Source of the DNA: Bacteroidota bacterium
GTDB lineage: Bacteria > Bacteroidota > Bacteroidia > Bacteroidales > Prolixibacteraceae
NCBI GenBank assembly: GCA_030695265.1
Contig: JAUYTA010000761.1
Span: 1 to 7,420, forward strand
Reading direction: 5' to 3'
Length of the DNA: 7,420 nucleotides
Below the pieces are notes generated by a model. It had not been told where the DNA came from. It saw only the letters and a program-made list of their open reading frames with translations, and ran no database searches. Made by a program: the position numbers and the translations under genes. Positions 1 to 6,557 of the stretch are shown piece after piece. Each line of letters starts with the position of its first letter. Position 1 is the first letter of the stretch.

Positions 1-146
1 AGACTGAGCGGGCGACTATTTTACTTCAATGATTTGAAGATTCAGAACAGTCCGCTACCAGAGAGAAGTCACCCGCTCAGTAATCCTGCGAATTCTGATT
101 CGGCTCCTGTTATGCTCCGTATTTCTGCACTGTGCACGTTGGTCAT
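1..146. repeat. First copy of a ~146-bp direct repeat with internal inverted repeat
   Basis: This block matches 164-308 with nine substitutions (at 13, 24, 29, 36, 64, 93, 100, 118 and 129) and one 1-nt deletion, about 93% identity by eye. The copies are in the same orientation, with a start-to-start period of 163 bp and a 17-bp non-repeated linker (147-163). Each copy begins AGACTGAGCGGG and ends GTGCACGTTGGTCAT. No reading frame of note crosses it. The copy starts exactly at the window edge, so more copies may lie to the left. I do not recognise the family; a REP-like or MITE-like intergenic element is a plausible guess. Confidence 0.85.
3..81. repeat. 15-bp inverted repeat of repeat copy 1 (arms 3-17 and 67-81)
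   Basis: Arm ACTGAGCGGGCGACT pairs with AGTCACCCGCTCAGT at 14 of 15 positions around a 49-bp spacer. The one exception is C13 against A71. Read as minus-strand RNA this becomes a G-U wobble, so the stem would stay intact only in a transcript of the minus strand. An extra small inverted repeat, CTTCAA/TTGAAG (24-29, 34-39), is not kept in copy 2. Confidence 0.75.
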
Positions 147-163
147 ACCCGTAAAGTGATATG

Positions 164-308
164 AGACTGAGCGGGTGACTATTTTAATTCAGTGATTTAA
201 AGATTCAGAACAGTCCGCTACCAGAGCGAAGTCACCCGCTCAGTAATCCTGCGAAGTCTGATCCGGCTCCTGTTATGCTCAGTATTCTGCGCTGTGCACG
301 TTGGTCAT
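164..308. repeat. Second copy of the ~146-bp direct repeat
   Basis: This is the same element as 1-146, in direct orientation. It ends 20 bp before the -7 promoter element of the EcsC gene and 52 bp before the gene's chosen start codon. Its last bases include TTGGTCATG, which supplies spurious in-frame start codons (TTG at 301, ATG at 307) upstream of EcsC. Its position means any -33 contact of that promoter falls at or just beyond the repeat edge. Confidence 0.85.
166..244. repeat. Perfect 15-bp inverted repeat of repeat copy 2 (arms 166-180 and 230-244)
   Basis: ACTGAGCGGGTGACT and AGTCACCCGCTCAGT are exact reverse complements, separated by a 49-bp spacer of the same length as in copy 1. 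The spacer carries four differences between the copies, while the 30 arm positions carry one. The spacer is too long for an ordinary intrinsic terminator. The structure fits a mobile or structured intergenic element, or a structured RNA; this reading is inference. Confidence 0.8.
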
Positions 309-328
309 GAAAATGTTGGATGGATCAT

Positions 329-336
329 TAACTTTG
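329..336 (+). promoter_or_regulatory. Bacteroidota-type -7 promoter element (TAACTTTG) for the EcsC gene
   Basis: TAACTTTG matches the Bacteroidota primary sigma -7 consensus TAnnTTTG exactly and is followed by CAGCAAAA. Transcription would begin at about 341-343, giving a leader of roughly 20 nt before ATG at 361. No well-spaced -33 TTG is evident: TTG at 301-303 is 25 nt upstream, somewhat far, and TTG at 315-317 is too close. The element lies downstream of the alternative starts at 301, 307 and 313 and so argues against them. Confidence 0.6.
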
Positions 337-360
337 CAGCAAAACGGTAACCAGTTTGCA

Positions 361-1074
361 ATGGATGATTATCAGAAACAGATACTTTCAGAATTAACGG
401 TCTGGCAAAAGCAAATGCTTCAGCAGCCTTCTCTTGTCAACTGGCTATCTAAAAAAGTACAGGTCAAAATCAATACATGGATACCCGAAAAAATCCATCA
501 GGCAATAACGGCAACCATCAAACAAATGATACGCGGGGTTTTATTCGGCGCTACCCATACTGCGGCCAAAACTTTGTCGTACAAATCGTTTCAGGAATGT
601 GAATCAGCTGTACTGCAAAAAATAGAAACTTACAGAACCACCGCTGCCGTTGAGGGTGGAATAACCGGTGCAGGCGGCATATTGATGGGATTTGCAGATT
701 TTCCGCTTTTAATTGGCATCAAGCTGAAATTACTGTTTGATATTTCTTCGATGTATGGGTTTAATGTAAAAGATTACAAGGAAAGGGTTTACCTGCTGCA
801 TATTTTCGAGCTTGCATTCTCAAGTCATGAACACAGGAGAAACGTTTACCTGAAAATGGTTGACTGGGATAAAAAAAGCCGGGAACTTCCGGAGGATATC
901 CATCAGTTTGACTGGCGAAATTTTCAGCAGGAATACCGCGACTACATCGACCTTGCAAAAATGGCCCAACTGATACCCATCATAGGTGCGCCTGTTGGAT
1001 TCCTGGTTAACTCCCGCCTGATCCGGAAATTGGGGAAAACGGCCATGAATGCGTACAGAATGAGGGTCTTATAA
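361..1074 (+). CDS. EcsC family protein
   Basis: This encodes a 237-residue protein of the EcsC family, named after the third gene of the Bacillus subtilis ecsABC locus. The biochemical role of the family is not established, and nothing here reveals it. An amphipathic N-terminus (YQKQILSELTVWQKQML) leads into a basic helical stretch with PEKIH. A glycine-rich hydrophobic core, VEGGITGAGGILMGFADFP, lies at about residues 97-115 and is typical of the family. The C-terminal hydrophobic motif IPIIGAPVGFLVN (about 205-217) is followed by a basic tail. No signal peptide is visible; the hydrophobic parts may associate with the membrane. ATG at 361 is chosen because family members usually begin just before the YQKQIL-like segment and because the -7 element lies between 361 and the earlier in-frame starts. 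The gene stands alone and converges on the ATPase gene. No ABC transporter partner is adjacent. Confidence 0.88.
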   Translation: MDDYQKQILSELTVWQKQMLQQPSLVNWLSKKVQVKINTWIPEKIHQAITATIKQMIRGVLFGATHTAAKTLSYKSFQECESAVLQKIETYRTTAAVEGGITGAGGILMGFADFPLLIGIKLKLLFDISSMYGFNVKDYKERVYLLHIFELAFSSHEHRRNVYLKMVDWDKKSRELPEDIHQFDWRNFQQEYRDYIDLAKMAQLIPIIGAPVGFLVNSRLIRKLGKTAMNAYRMRVL

Positions 1075-1115
1075 ATCATCGTTCTTCCAGTATTTTAGTG
1101 GAGGCTACTCTTATT

Positions 1116-1199
1116 GTCGGAAGACGGAAGACGGAAGACGGAAGTCCGAAGACCGAAGTCGGAAGACGGAAGACGGAATACGGAAGTCCGAAGTCGGAA
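1116..1199. repeat. 12-unit heptanucleotide tandem array, consensus G(A/T)C(G/C)GAA
   Basis: Twelve contiguous 7-nt units make exactly 84 bp. In order they are GTCGGAA, GACGGAA three times, GTCCGAA, GACCGAA, GTCGGAA, GACGGAA twice, TACGGAA, GTCCGAA and GTCGGAA. All units end in GAA, and variation is confined to positions 1, 2 and 4. There is no insertion or deletion in the phase. The array is non-coding and begins 42 bp after the EcsC stop codon. Confidence 0.9.
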
Positions 1200-1320
1200 G
1201 ATTTCAAACAACTTATTCGTTTTATGACATATTCATTTTAAAATCAGACAAATATTCCAGAAAAGCTACTCGAAAAAACTGATTTTCCATCAAAAATAAT
1301 GATCGTTTGAAGATTGCTCC

Positions 1321-1348
1321 TTCGGTCTCCGGTCTCCGGTCTTCGGTC
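1321..1348. repeat. 4-unit heptanucleotide array in opposite orientation
   Basis: The + strand reads TTCGGTC, TCCGGTC, TCCGGTC, TTCGGTC; on the minus strand the units are GACCGAA, GACCGGA, GACCGGA, GACCGAA. These are the same heptamer family as 1116-1199 but inverted. CGGTCTTCGG at 1337-1346 is an exact reverse complement of CCGAAGACCG at 1146-1155, so a transcript from either strand could fold the two arrays together. The array begins 42 bp past the ATPase stop codon, the same distance as the EcsC array lies from its own stop. Confidence 0.85.
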
Positions 1349-1390
1349 ATTTAAGACACTACTTCAATTAAATCCGATATAGAACCTAAT

Positions 1391-4057
1391 TCATAAAACT
1401 CCCTCTTTCCGGTTGCGTGCCCTGATAAATATTTTGAAAATCTCGTTGAAGAACAGCGGAACCAAACCCAGTAAAATGGCCATTATCCAACCCTGAAGGT
1501 CGAGCATTTGTAAATGAAAGGCGGTTTGCATTGCCGGAATCCCGATGATGATCAATTGAAGAAGTACTCCTACGACAATGGCACCAATCAGGTATTTATT
1601 GGTAAAAACGCCAATCTGGAAAATTGATTTTGAACTGTGCCGCATCGCCAGCGAATAAAATAACTGGCACATTACCAGAACCATAAAGGCCATGGTGCGT
1701 GCATATTCAACGGTTTCTGCCGGAACGGAATGATCAAACGGACTGTATCCATGTTCGTAATATCCGAACCAGAAAGCCAGAATGGTCAATGCTCCGATTA
1801 AGAACCCCCCGAGGATCAGATGAAATGCTGCTCCGCCTGCAAAGAAACTTTCTTTCGAATTGCGCGGTTTTTCCTTCATCACATCCGGACTTCCGGGATC
1901 CATGCCCAGTGCAACTGCCGGAAACGAATCGGTAATAAGGTTGATCCAAAGAAGCTGAGTCGCAATCAGCGGCGCTTCCCAGCCAATCAGAATTGCTGCG
2001 AACATGGTAACTACTTCGCCAAGGTTACAGGTAAGCAAAAAGATGACCGACTTCTTAATGTTGTTGTAAATATTACGGCCATGTTCAATGGCTGAAACAA
2101 TGGTGGCAAAATTATCATCCGTCAGTATCATATCCGACGCGCCTTTGGCTACATCGGTTCCGGTAATTCCCATGGCAACACCAATATCGGCGGCATTCAG
2201 CGAAGGTGCATCGTTCACTCCATCACCTGTCATCGATACAATGTTTCCGTGAGATTTCAGGGCATGTACAATGCGTACTTTGTGCTCGGGCGATACACGT
2301 GCAAATACACGAAACCCGATCGCTTTTTTAGTAAATTCTGTTTCCGAAAAGTCTTCAATATCCTGACCGGTTATTGCCTGTTCAATACTGTCAGCAATTC
2401 CAAGTTCCTTTGCAATGGCAAATGCGGTGTTTTTGTGATCGCCGGTGATCATGATGGTGGTGATTCCGGCTTGTTTCGCTTTCTGAATAGATTCCTTTAC
2501 TTCCAATCGGGGAGGGTCGATCATTCCGACAACCCCGATAAGTACCAGGTCTTTTTCCATTTCAGTGGCAGGAATAGCAGAACTTACCTCTTTAAACGCC
2601 ACGCCCAGCGTGCGGAGCGCATTGTTCGACATGCCATCCGTAGCGTTGTTGTATTTTAATTTGTGCTCATCGGTAAAGGGAACAATTTTCCCATTCAGCA
2701 AAACATGTGTCGAAATTTTTATCAGGTTGCCAATCGCGCCTTTCGTATAAACCGTAAACTTTCCATTGTTTTCGTTGAGGGTTGACATTAGCTTGCGGTC
2801 GGAATCGAACGAATACTCATCCACCCGTTTGTTTTCGGCATTTACTGTTTTGCGGTCAATTGCCAGATCGTCGCCCAGGAGTAGCAAGGCAATTTCGGTT
2901 GGGTCGCCGGTTCCGGTTCCGTTTTCATAAGTTGCGTCGGAACTAAGCACCATCGCTTTTGCAAGCAGTTTGACATCTTCTGTGGCAGCATTTTCCTTGC
3001 CCCGTCCAACAACTATTTCGCCCTCTAAATTGAAATAGCGCTGAACAGTCATTTTGTTCTGCGTCAATGTTCCTGTTTTGTCGGAGCAAATAATATTGAC
3101 AGACCCGAGTGTTTCAACAGCGGGTAATTTTTTGATGATCGCGTTTTTCTTCGACATGCTGGTTACGCCGATTGAAAGAACCACTGCCACGATGGCTGCA
3201 AGTCCTTCAGGAATAGCAGCTACAGCCAGCGAAACCGACATCAGGAACATTTCTGTGAGTTCGCGGCCCTGGATTAAAGCAATCAGGAAAATGAAAACAC
3301 AGATTCCGATGGCAATTTTACCCAGTGTTTTCCCCAACTGATCGAGCCGGATTTCCAGTGGTGTTTTGGTCTTTTCTTCGGAATTGATGATGTGCGCGAT
3401 TTTGCCGACTTCGGTATTCATGCCGGTTTCAACCACCACTCCCACAGCTCTGCCGTTGGTCACAAGGGTTGACATAAACGCAATATTGTCGCGGTCGCCC
3501 AGCGGCGTTTTGGGGTCGGTATAGGCAAGTAATGCATTTTTTTCTGAAGGAACAGATTCTCCGGTCAATGCCGATTCTTCTATTTGCAGATTGGCCGATT
3601 CGATTAAACGGATATCGGCGGCAATGAACCGTCCGGCATCGAGGATCAGAATGTCACCGGGAACGACATTTTCTGAATCAACTTCCTTTACCTCACCGTT
3701 TCGGCGGACGAGCGCCTTTGGAAACGACATTTTCTGAAGCGCTTCAATCGCCTTTCCTGCTTTTACTTCCTGAACGACGCCCAGTACGGCATTTACAATA
3801 ATTACGAGCAAAATGATCACAGAATCAATGTACTCGCCCATGAACAGGGTTATTACCACCGCCGCAAACAAAATGTATATGAGCCATTCCTGAAGTTGGG
3901 CAACAAACAGTTGAAGAATGTTTTTCTTCTTTTTGGCAGTTAATTTATTCGGGCCGTATTTCTCCAGCCTGATTTTGGCTTCTTCTTCAGAAAGCCCCTT
4001 CAATAAATCTACATCAAGTTCATTCAGAACTTCTTCGTTTGATTTGATAAACCACAT
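1391..4057 (-). CDS. Type-II cation-transporting P-type ATPase, probably Ca2+ exporter
   Basis: The 888-residue protein has the length and full domain order of SERCA/PMCA-type pumps, which use ATP to export Ca2+ across the inner membrane. An N-terminal cation-ATPase domain (about 1-70) is followed by M1-M2. The actuator domain carries TGES (165-168). M4 has PEGL (283-286). The phosphorylation site is DKTGT with D326. The nucleotide-binding domain has GDPTE (384-388) and KGA (439-441). The hinge motifs TGD (538-540) and TGDGVND (610-616) are present, followed by M5-M10. Likely ion ligands are E284 in M4, N678 and E681 in M5, and N706, T709 and D710 in M6. The position matching SERCA E908 in M8 appears to be V795. 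All catalytic motifs are intact, so it should be active. Ca2+ is the best guess; another divalent ion cannot be excluded. ATG at 4057 fits the family N-terminus. No clear ribosome binding site is seen. Confidence 0.93.
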   Translation of the reverse strand: MWFIKSNEEVLNELDVDLLKGLSEEEAKIRLEKYGPNKLTAKKKKNILQLFVAQLQEWLIYILFAAVVITLFMGEYIDSVIILLVIIVNAVLGVVQEVKAGKAIEALQKMSFPKALVRRNGEVKEVDSENVVPGDILILDAGRFIAADIRLIESANLQIEESALTGESVPSEKNALLAYTDPKTPLGDRDNIAFMSTLVTNGRAVGVVVETGMNTEVGKIAHIINSEEKTKTPLEIRLDQLGKTLGKIAIGICVFIFLIALIQGRELTEMFLMSVSLAVAAIPEGLAAIVAVVLSIGVTSMSKKNAIIKKLPAVETLGSVNIICSDKTGTLTQNKMTVQRYFNLEGEIVVGRGKENAATEDVKLLAKAMVLSSDATYENGTGTGDPTEIALLLLGDDLAIDRKTVNAENKRVDEYSFDSDRKLMSTLNENNGKFTVYTKGAIGNLIKISTHVLLNGKIVPFTDEHKLKYNNATDGMSNNALRTLGVAFKEVSSAIPATEMEKDLVLIGVVGMIDPPRLEVKESIQKAKQAGITTIMITGDHKNTAFAIAKELGIADSIEQAITGQDIEDFSETEFTKKAIGFRVFARVSPEHKVRIVHALKSHGNIVSMTGDGVNDAPSLNAADIGVAMGITGTDVAKGASDMILTDDNFATIVSAIEHGRNIYNNIKKSVIFLLTCNLGEVVTMFAAILIGWEAPLIATQLLWINLITDSFPAVALGMDPGSPDVMKEKPRNSKESFFAGGAAFHLILGGFLIGALTILAFWFGYYEHGYSPFDHSVPAETVEYARTMAFMVLVMCQLFYSLAMRHSSKSIFQIGVFTNKYLIGAIVVGVLLQLIIIGIPAMQTAFHLQMLDLQGWIMAILLGLVPLFFNEIFKIFIRARNRKEGVL

Positions 4058-4111
4058 ATATTATTTTGATTGTTGCACCTTGCGGAACGGAATGATGAAT
4101 ATTTGTGTTAA

Positions 4112-4157
4112 AGCTTTCCCAAAGTTTATTCAAACTGAAGAAAACTTTGGGAAAGCT
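4112..4157 (-). terminator. Perfect 16-bp inverted repeat between tamL-like and ATPase genes
   Basis: The arms are AGCTTTCCCAAAGTTT (4112-4127) and AAACTTTGGGAAAGCT (4142-4157), perfectly complementary with a 14-nt loop. The structure begins 14 nt past the TamL stop codon. On the minus strand the stem is followed by TTTAAC, only a short T tract, so it is a moderate candidate for a Rho-independent terminator of the tamB-tamL transcript. It could equally be a leader structure of the ATPase mRNA if transcription starts near 4157. Confidence 0.5.
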
Positions 4158-4162
4158 CGTAG

Positions 4163-4170
4163 CAAAAATA
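4163..4170 (-). promoter_or_regulatory. Possible -7 element (TATTTTTG) for the ATPase gene
   Basis: On the minus strand, TATTTTTG directly after the TamL stop codon fits TAnnTTTG. It would place transcription start near 4157, leaving a leader of about 100 nt that begins with the 16-bp hairpin. The nearest upstream TTG (minus strand, 4188-4186) is only 15 nt away, short for a -33 element, and the region is AT-rich, so a chance match is quite possible. Confidence 0.3.
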
Positions 4171-4171
4171 A

Positions 4172-6496
4172 TTAAAAAGGATATCCAATCGCCACATTCA
4201 GAACCAAATTGTCTTGTCTCCAGGCTGAGCTTCCGAAGTTGATTTCGTTGGTTACCCAGCGGTTGTTTTCTTCGAGCCAGGGTTTTCGCAGTGGCATGGC
4301 CAGATCGAAACGCAAGATGAAAAAGGAAACGTCGATTCTTATCCCTGCTCCGGCGCCAACGGCCATCTGGTTCATAAATTTGGAAAACATAAACGGGCTT
4401 CCGGTATTGGCCGGATTTGATTTAAGCAACCACACATTTCCGGCATCGACAAACAAAGCTCCTTTAAAGAAGCTGTAAATGCCAAAGCGGTATTCCGCGT
4501 TCGCTTCCAGTTTTACATCGCCTCCCATTTGCAAAAATCCTCTTTTGCCTGTATCCTGAAAATAAGTTCCGGGGCCAACAGAATTAATCTGAAAAGCACG
4601 GATACTGTTTGGTCCTCCGGAGAAGAACTGCTTGATATAAGGCAACACGGAAGAATTCCCGAATGGTTGGGCTACTCCGGCAAAAACCCGCATGGCCAGT
4701 TTGTTTTTATCCCTGAAGTTGAAATAACTGCGGCCATCGATGTTAAGTTTTGCGTATTGAGAATAGATTGAGCCAACCACTTTAGAAGGATTTTCTGACG
4801 ATACTTTGTTGCCGAAAATACCGTTTGCCAGTGAAAAAACATTACCGGCAAGCTCTGAGTTGCCTTGAAAATAGGTTTGCAGTTTTTTCCCGGTCAACAT
4901 TTGCTCATTGTAGGTAAACGAATAACTGCCTCCGGCAATAAACTGCTCTTCATAGCTTTTTTTCAGAAAAGGGTTTGCTTCGAGCAAATCGTTGAATGTT
5001 GTTGATTTGTTCCCGATTTGGGTATAGCTGATGTCAATTGGATTCAATTCATGTTCTTTCCTGATATTTTCTTTCCACTTAAAACCATATACGAACTTAA
5101 AAGTACGCATGTCGAAATAATTAACGCGTTTTAAGTAGTTGTATGAAAGTAATAATCGTGTTTTTGGAACGTAAAAACTGCTCGAACCTTTAATGTTAAA
5201 CGGCAGAATAAAGCGTGGAAATGTCAGTTCAACCTGTGGATTGTAGGAATAGGAATACAAATTTTCATTCTTGTTACCTATTTGTGCTTCAAATGATCCG
5301 GCCAGATTGAGATTTAACAATTCTGCCCCGCCAAAGGTATTTCTGTTCAGGATACTCATATTCATTCGCGGTCCAGCGTAATTATTCGATTTTGAGACCA
5401 GATCAAATTCAGCCCTGAATGTTCGTTTGGGCATGGGTGTCATCAGGATATTTACATCCAGCAATCCAGGGCCTGAATCATTGTTTTCGGCAAAGTTCAC
5501 CTGTACCAGTTTAAAATTCCCCATCGACATCAAACGGTTCAGCGTGATGATGTGGTTTTGCCTTGAAAAGACATCGTGTTTTCGAAGGTAAATTGATTTT
5601 GAAAGTACCTTTGGTTTGATCGCCATTCGTTCTTCCCTCCCAAAAAACACGATATCACCTACTACAATCGTGTCTTGCGCATTTCGTGATCGTCTTTCAT
5701 TCAACGAATAGTTCTGATTGACATGCACATTGTTGATGTGATAAACAGTCAGGGCATCAACCGGGATACTGTCTTTTAAAGTCAATGTAAATGAAACATC
5801 CTGATTGATGTTCGAAGTATCGGCTTTGAAAAGCAAATGATCGGGATTGAAGTAGAAATAGCCTTTGTTCTTCAGGAAAGCGTCGATTCGCATCCGTTCG
5901 GTTTTCAAGGCATCGAGATTGTAATCGTCACCGGGTTTGATCAGTGTTTTGTCTTTTTCAGCAAGGATCAGGCTACTTACACTGTCATCTGAAATACTAT
6001 AAAGCAGCTCTTTAACCACGTATGGTTTGTGCAAATGACTGGTGTAAATTACTTTGCCTGAATTCTTCTTTTCTTCGGTTTTGTATTCAGTAAAACTCCT
6101 GAATATCCCCATGTTAAAAAGTCTGGCATCAATTATTTCGGCGGTAACACTTGGTTTAACGCTACTCATGAGTACAGGGGGTTCGCCTGTTTTCTTCAGC
6201 CACTTCTCCAATTTGGTTTTGGGCTCGGGTCCGGCCAGATTGTTCAGCCATAACTTAGGGCGAATGCCAAAAAAAACTTTGTTCGGTGAAGGACGCACAG
6301 CGCTACCTGCCGCAGCTTTGATTAATTTTTTATTTAAGTGTTCTGCTGATTCCAGTTCAATTTCCGCACCGGTATAAAGCTTTTCACCATCAGGTAAATG
6401 CCGTGTACCGCTGCATGATGCCAAAAGGAGAACGGCCCCCCAAACCCCCCAAGGGGGGCTTAAGAAAAGCAGCGCCTTCAGTTTTTTTATGATCAT
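4172..6496 (-). CDS. tamL: TamL-like lipoprotein: Omp85/TamA-family outer-membrane assembly barrel
   Basis: This 774-residue protein belongs to the BamA/TamA (Omp85) superfamily, in the Bacteroidota form with a lipid-anchored N-terminus. It is thought to work with TamB in outer-membrane protein or lipid homeostasis. A lipobox LAS-C places the acylated cysteine at residue 28. After it come the LPDGEKLYTG stretch typical of this group (34-43), an alpha/beta POTRA-like region (to about 350), and a beta-rich barrel from about 360 to the terminal phenylalanine (IGYPF). SGGPNSIRAF at 626-635 corresponds to the Omp85 (V/I)RGF motif, here IRAF; DAGN lies at 684-687. ATG at 6496 is preferred over in-frame ATGs at 6523 and 6538 because it gives a compact signal with KK near the start. 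Removing the repeat-encoded LSPPWGVWGA (12-21) leaves MIIKKLKALLF joined to VLLLASC, a textbook lipoprotein signal. The tamB-like stop is 61 nt upstream, or 19 nt if the 6538 start is used. Confidence 0.88.
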   Translation of the reverse strand: MIIKKLKALLFLSPPWGVWGAVLLLASCSGTRHLPDGEKLYTGAEIELESAEHLNKKLIKAAAGSAVRPSPNKVFFGIRPKLWLNNLAGPEPKTKLEKWLKKTGEPPVLMSSVKPSVTAEIIDARLFNMGIFRSFTEYKTEEKKNSGKVIYTSHLHKPYVVKELLYSISDDSVSSLILAEKDKTLIKPGDDYNLDALKTERMRIDAFLKNKGYFYFNPDHLLFKADTSNINQDVSFTLTLKDSIPVDALTVYHINNVHVNQNYSLNERRSRNAQDTIVVGDIVFFGREERMAIKPKVLSKSIYLRKHDVFSRQNHIITLNRLMSMGNFKLVQVNFAENNDSGPGLLDVNILMTPMPKRTFRAEFDLVSKSNNYAGPRMNMSILNRNTFGGAELLNLNLAGSFEAQIGNKNENLYSYSYNPQVELTFPRFILPFNIKGSSSFYVPKTRLLLSYNYLKRVNYFDMRTFKFVYGFKWKENIRKEHELNPIDISYTQIGNKSTTFNDLLEANPFLKKSYEEQFIAGGSYSFTYNEQMLTGKKLQTYFQGNSELAGNVFSLANGIFGNKVSSENPSKVVGSIYSQYAKLNIDGRSYFNFRDKNKLAMRVFAGVAQPFGNSSVLPYIKQFFSGGPNSIRAFQINSVGPGTYFQDTGKRGFLQMGGDVKLEANAEYRFGIYSFFKGALFVDAGNVWLLKSNPANTGSPFMFSKFMNQMAVGAGAGIRIDVSFFILRFDLAMPLRKPWLEENNRWVTNEINFGSSAWRQDNLVLNVAIGYPF
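6435..6464. repeat. C/G-run palindromic repeat inside the TamL signal-peptide codons
   Basis: The + strand has C6 (6436-6441), AAA, C6 (6445-6450), AA, G6 (6453-6458), then CTTAAG. CCCCCC and GGGGGG form a short hairpin, and the outer C run could compete for the same G run. In the tamL frame it encodes LSPPWGVWGA and keeps the frame open. It resembles the copy at 6561-6590 in its run-spacer-run design but differs in the spacers. I recall such C5/G5-run elements being dispersed in Bacteroidota genomes; that is recollection, not a search. Confidence 0.7.
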
Positions 6497-6557
6497 TTTT
6501 TCTATGTGTGAAAATTTTATCATCGTTGTTTCAATCATTTATTTGTCAGTGCATCCT

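Larger units (their letters stand above)
1075..1390. other. 316-bp convergent intergenic region with opposed heptamer arrays
   Basis: The region separates the stop codons of the EcsC gene (+) and the ATPase gene (-). It contains the heptamer array at 1116-1199 and the opposite-strand array at 1321-1348. The AT-rich 1201-1320 between them and the short flanks show no credible ORF, RNA gene or promoter. A weak hairpin (CCAGTA/TAGTGG with one mismatch, about 1087-1101) follows the EcsC stop, but no T-run makes it a convincing terminator. The opposed arrays may serve as a bidirectional terminator or barrier; this is inference. Confidence 0.6.

Noticed and set aside
1..308. CRISPR array or integron attC sites
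   Set aside because: There are only two ~146-bp units with a 17-bp linker, which is unlike CRISPR repeat/spacer geometry. No cas genes are present, and no GTTRRRY core fits an attC site.
301..360. N-terminal extension of EcsC from TTG at 301, or ATG at 307 or 313
   Set aside because: The stretch is repeat-derived sequence plus the promoter element, and EcsC-like sequence begins at 361.
761..958. 65-residue ORF on the minus strand
   Set aside because: It lies antisense within the EcsC gene and has no recognisable features.
2249..2659. 136-residue ORF on the + strand
   Set aside because: It is antisense to the intact ATPase gene, its composition is low in recognisable domains, and no promoter supports it. 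The other opposite-strand ORFs within the ATPase, tamL and tamB genes (for example 3054-3341, 6054-6377 and 6489-6806) are rejected for the same reason.
4112..4157. Inverted repeat as the end of an insertion sequence
   Set aside because: The two arms are only 14 nt apart, with no transposase and no target duplication, so a hairpin is the better reading.
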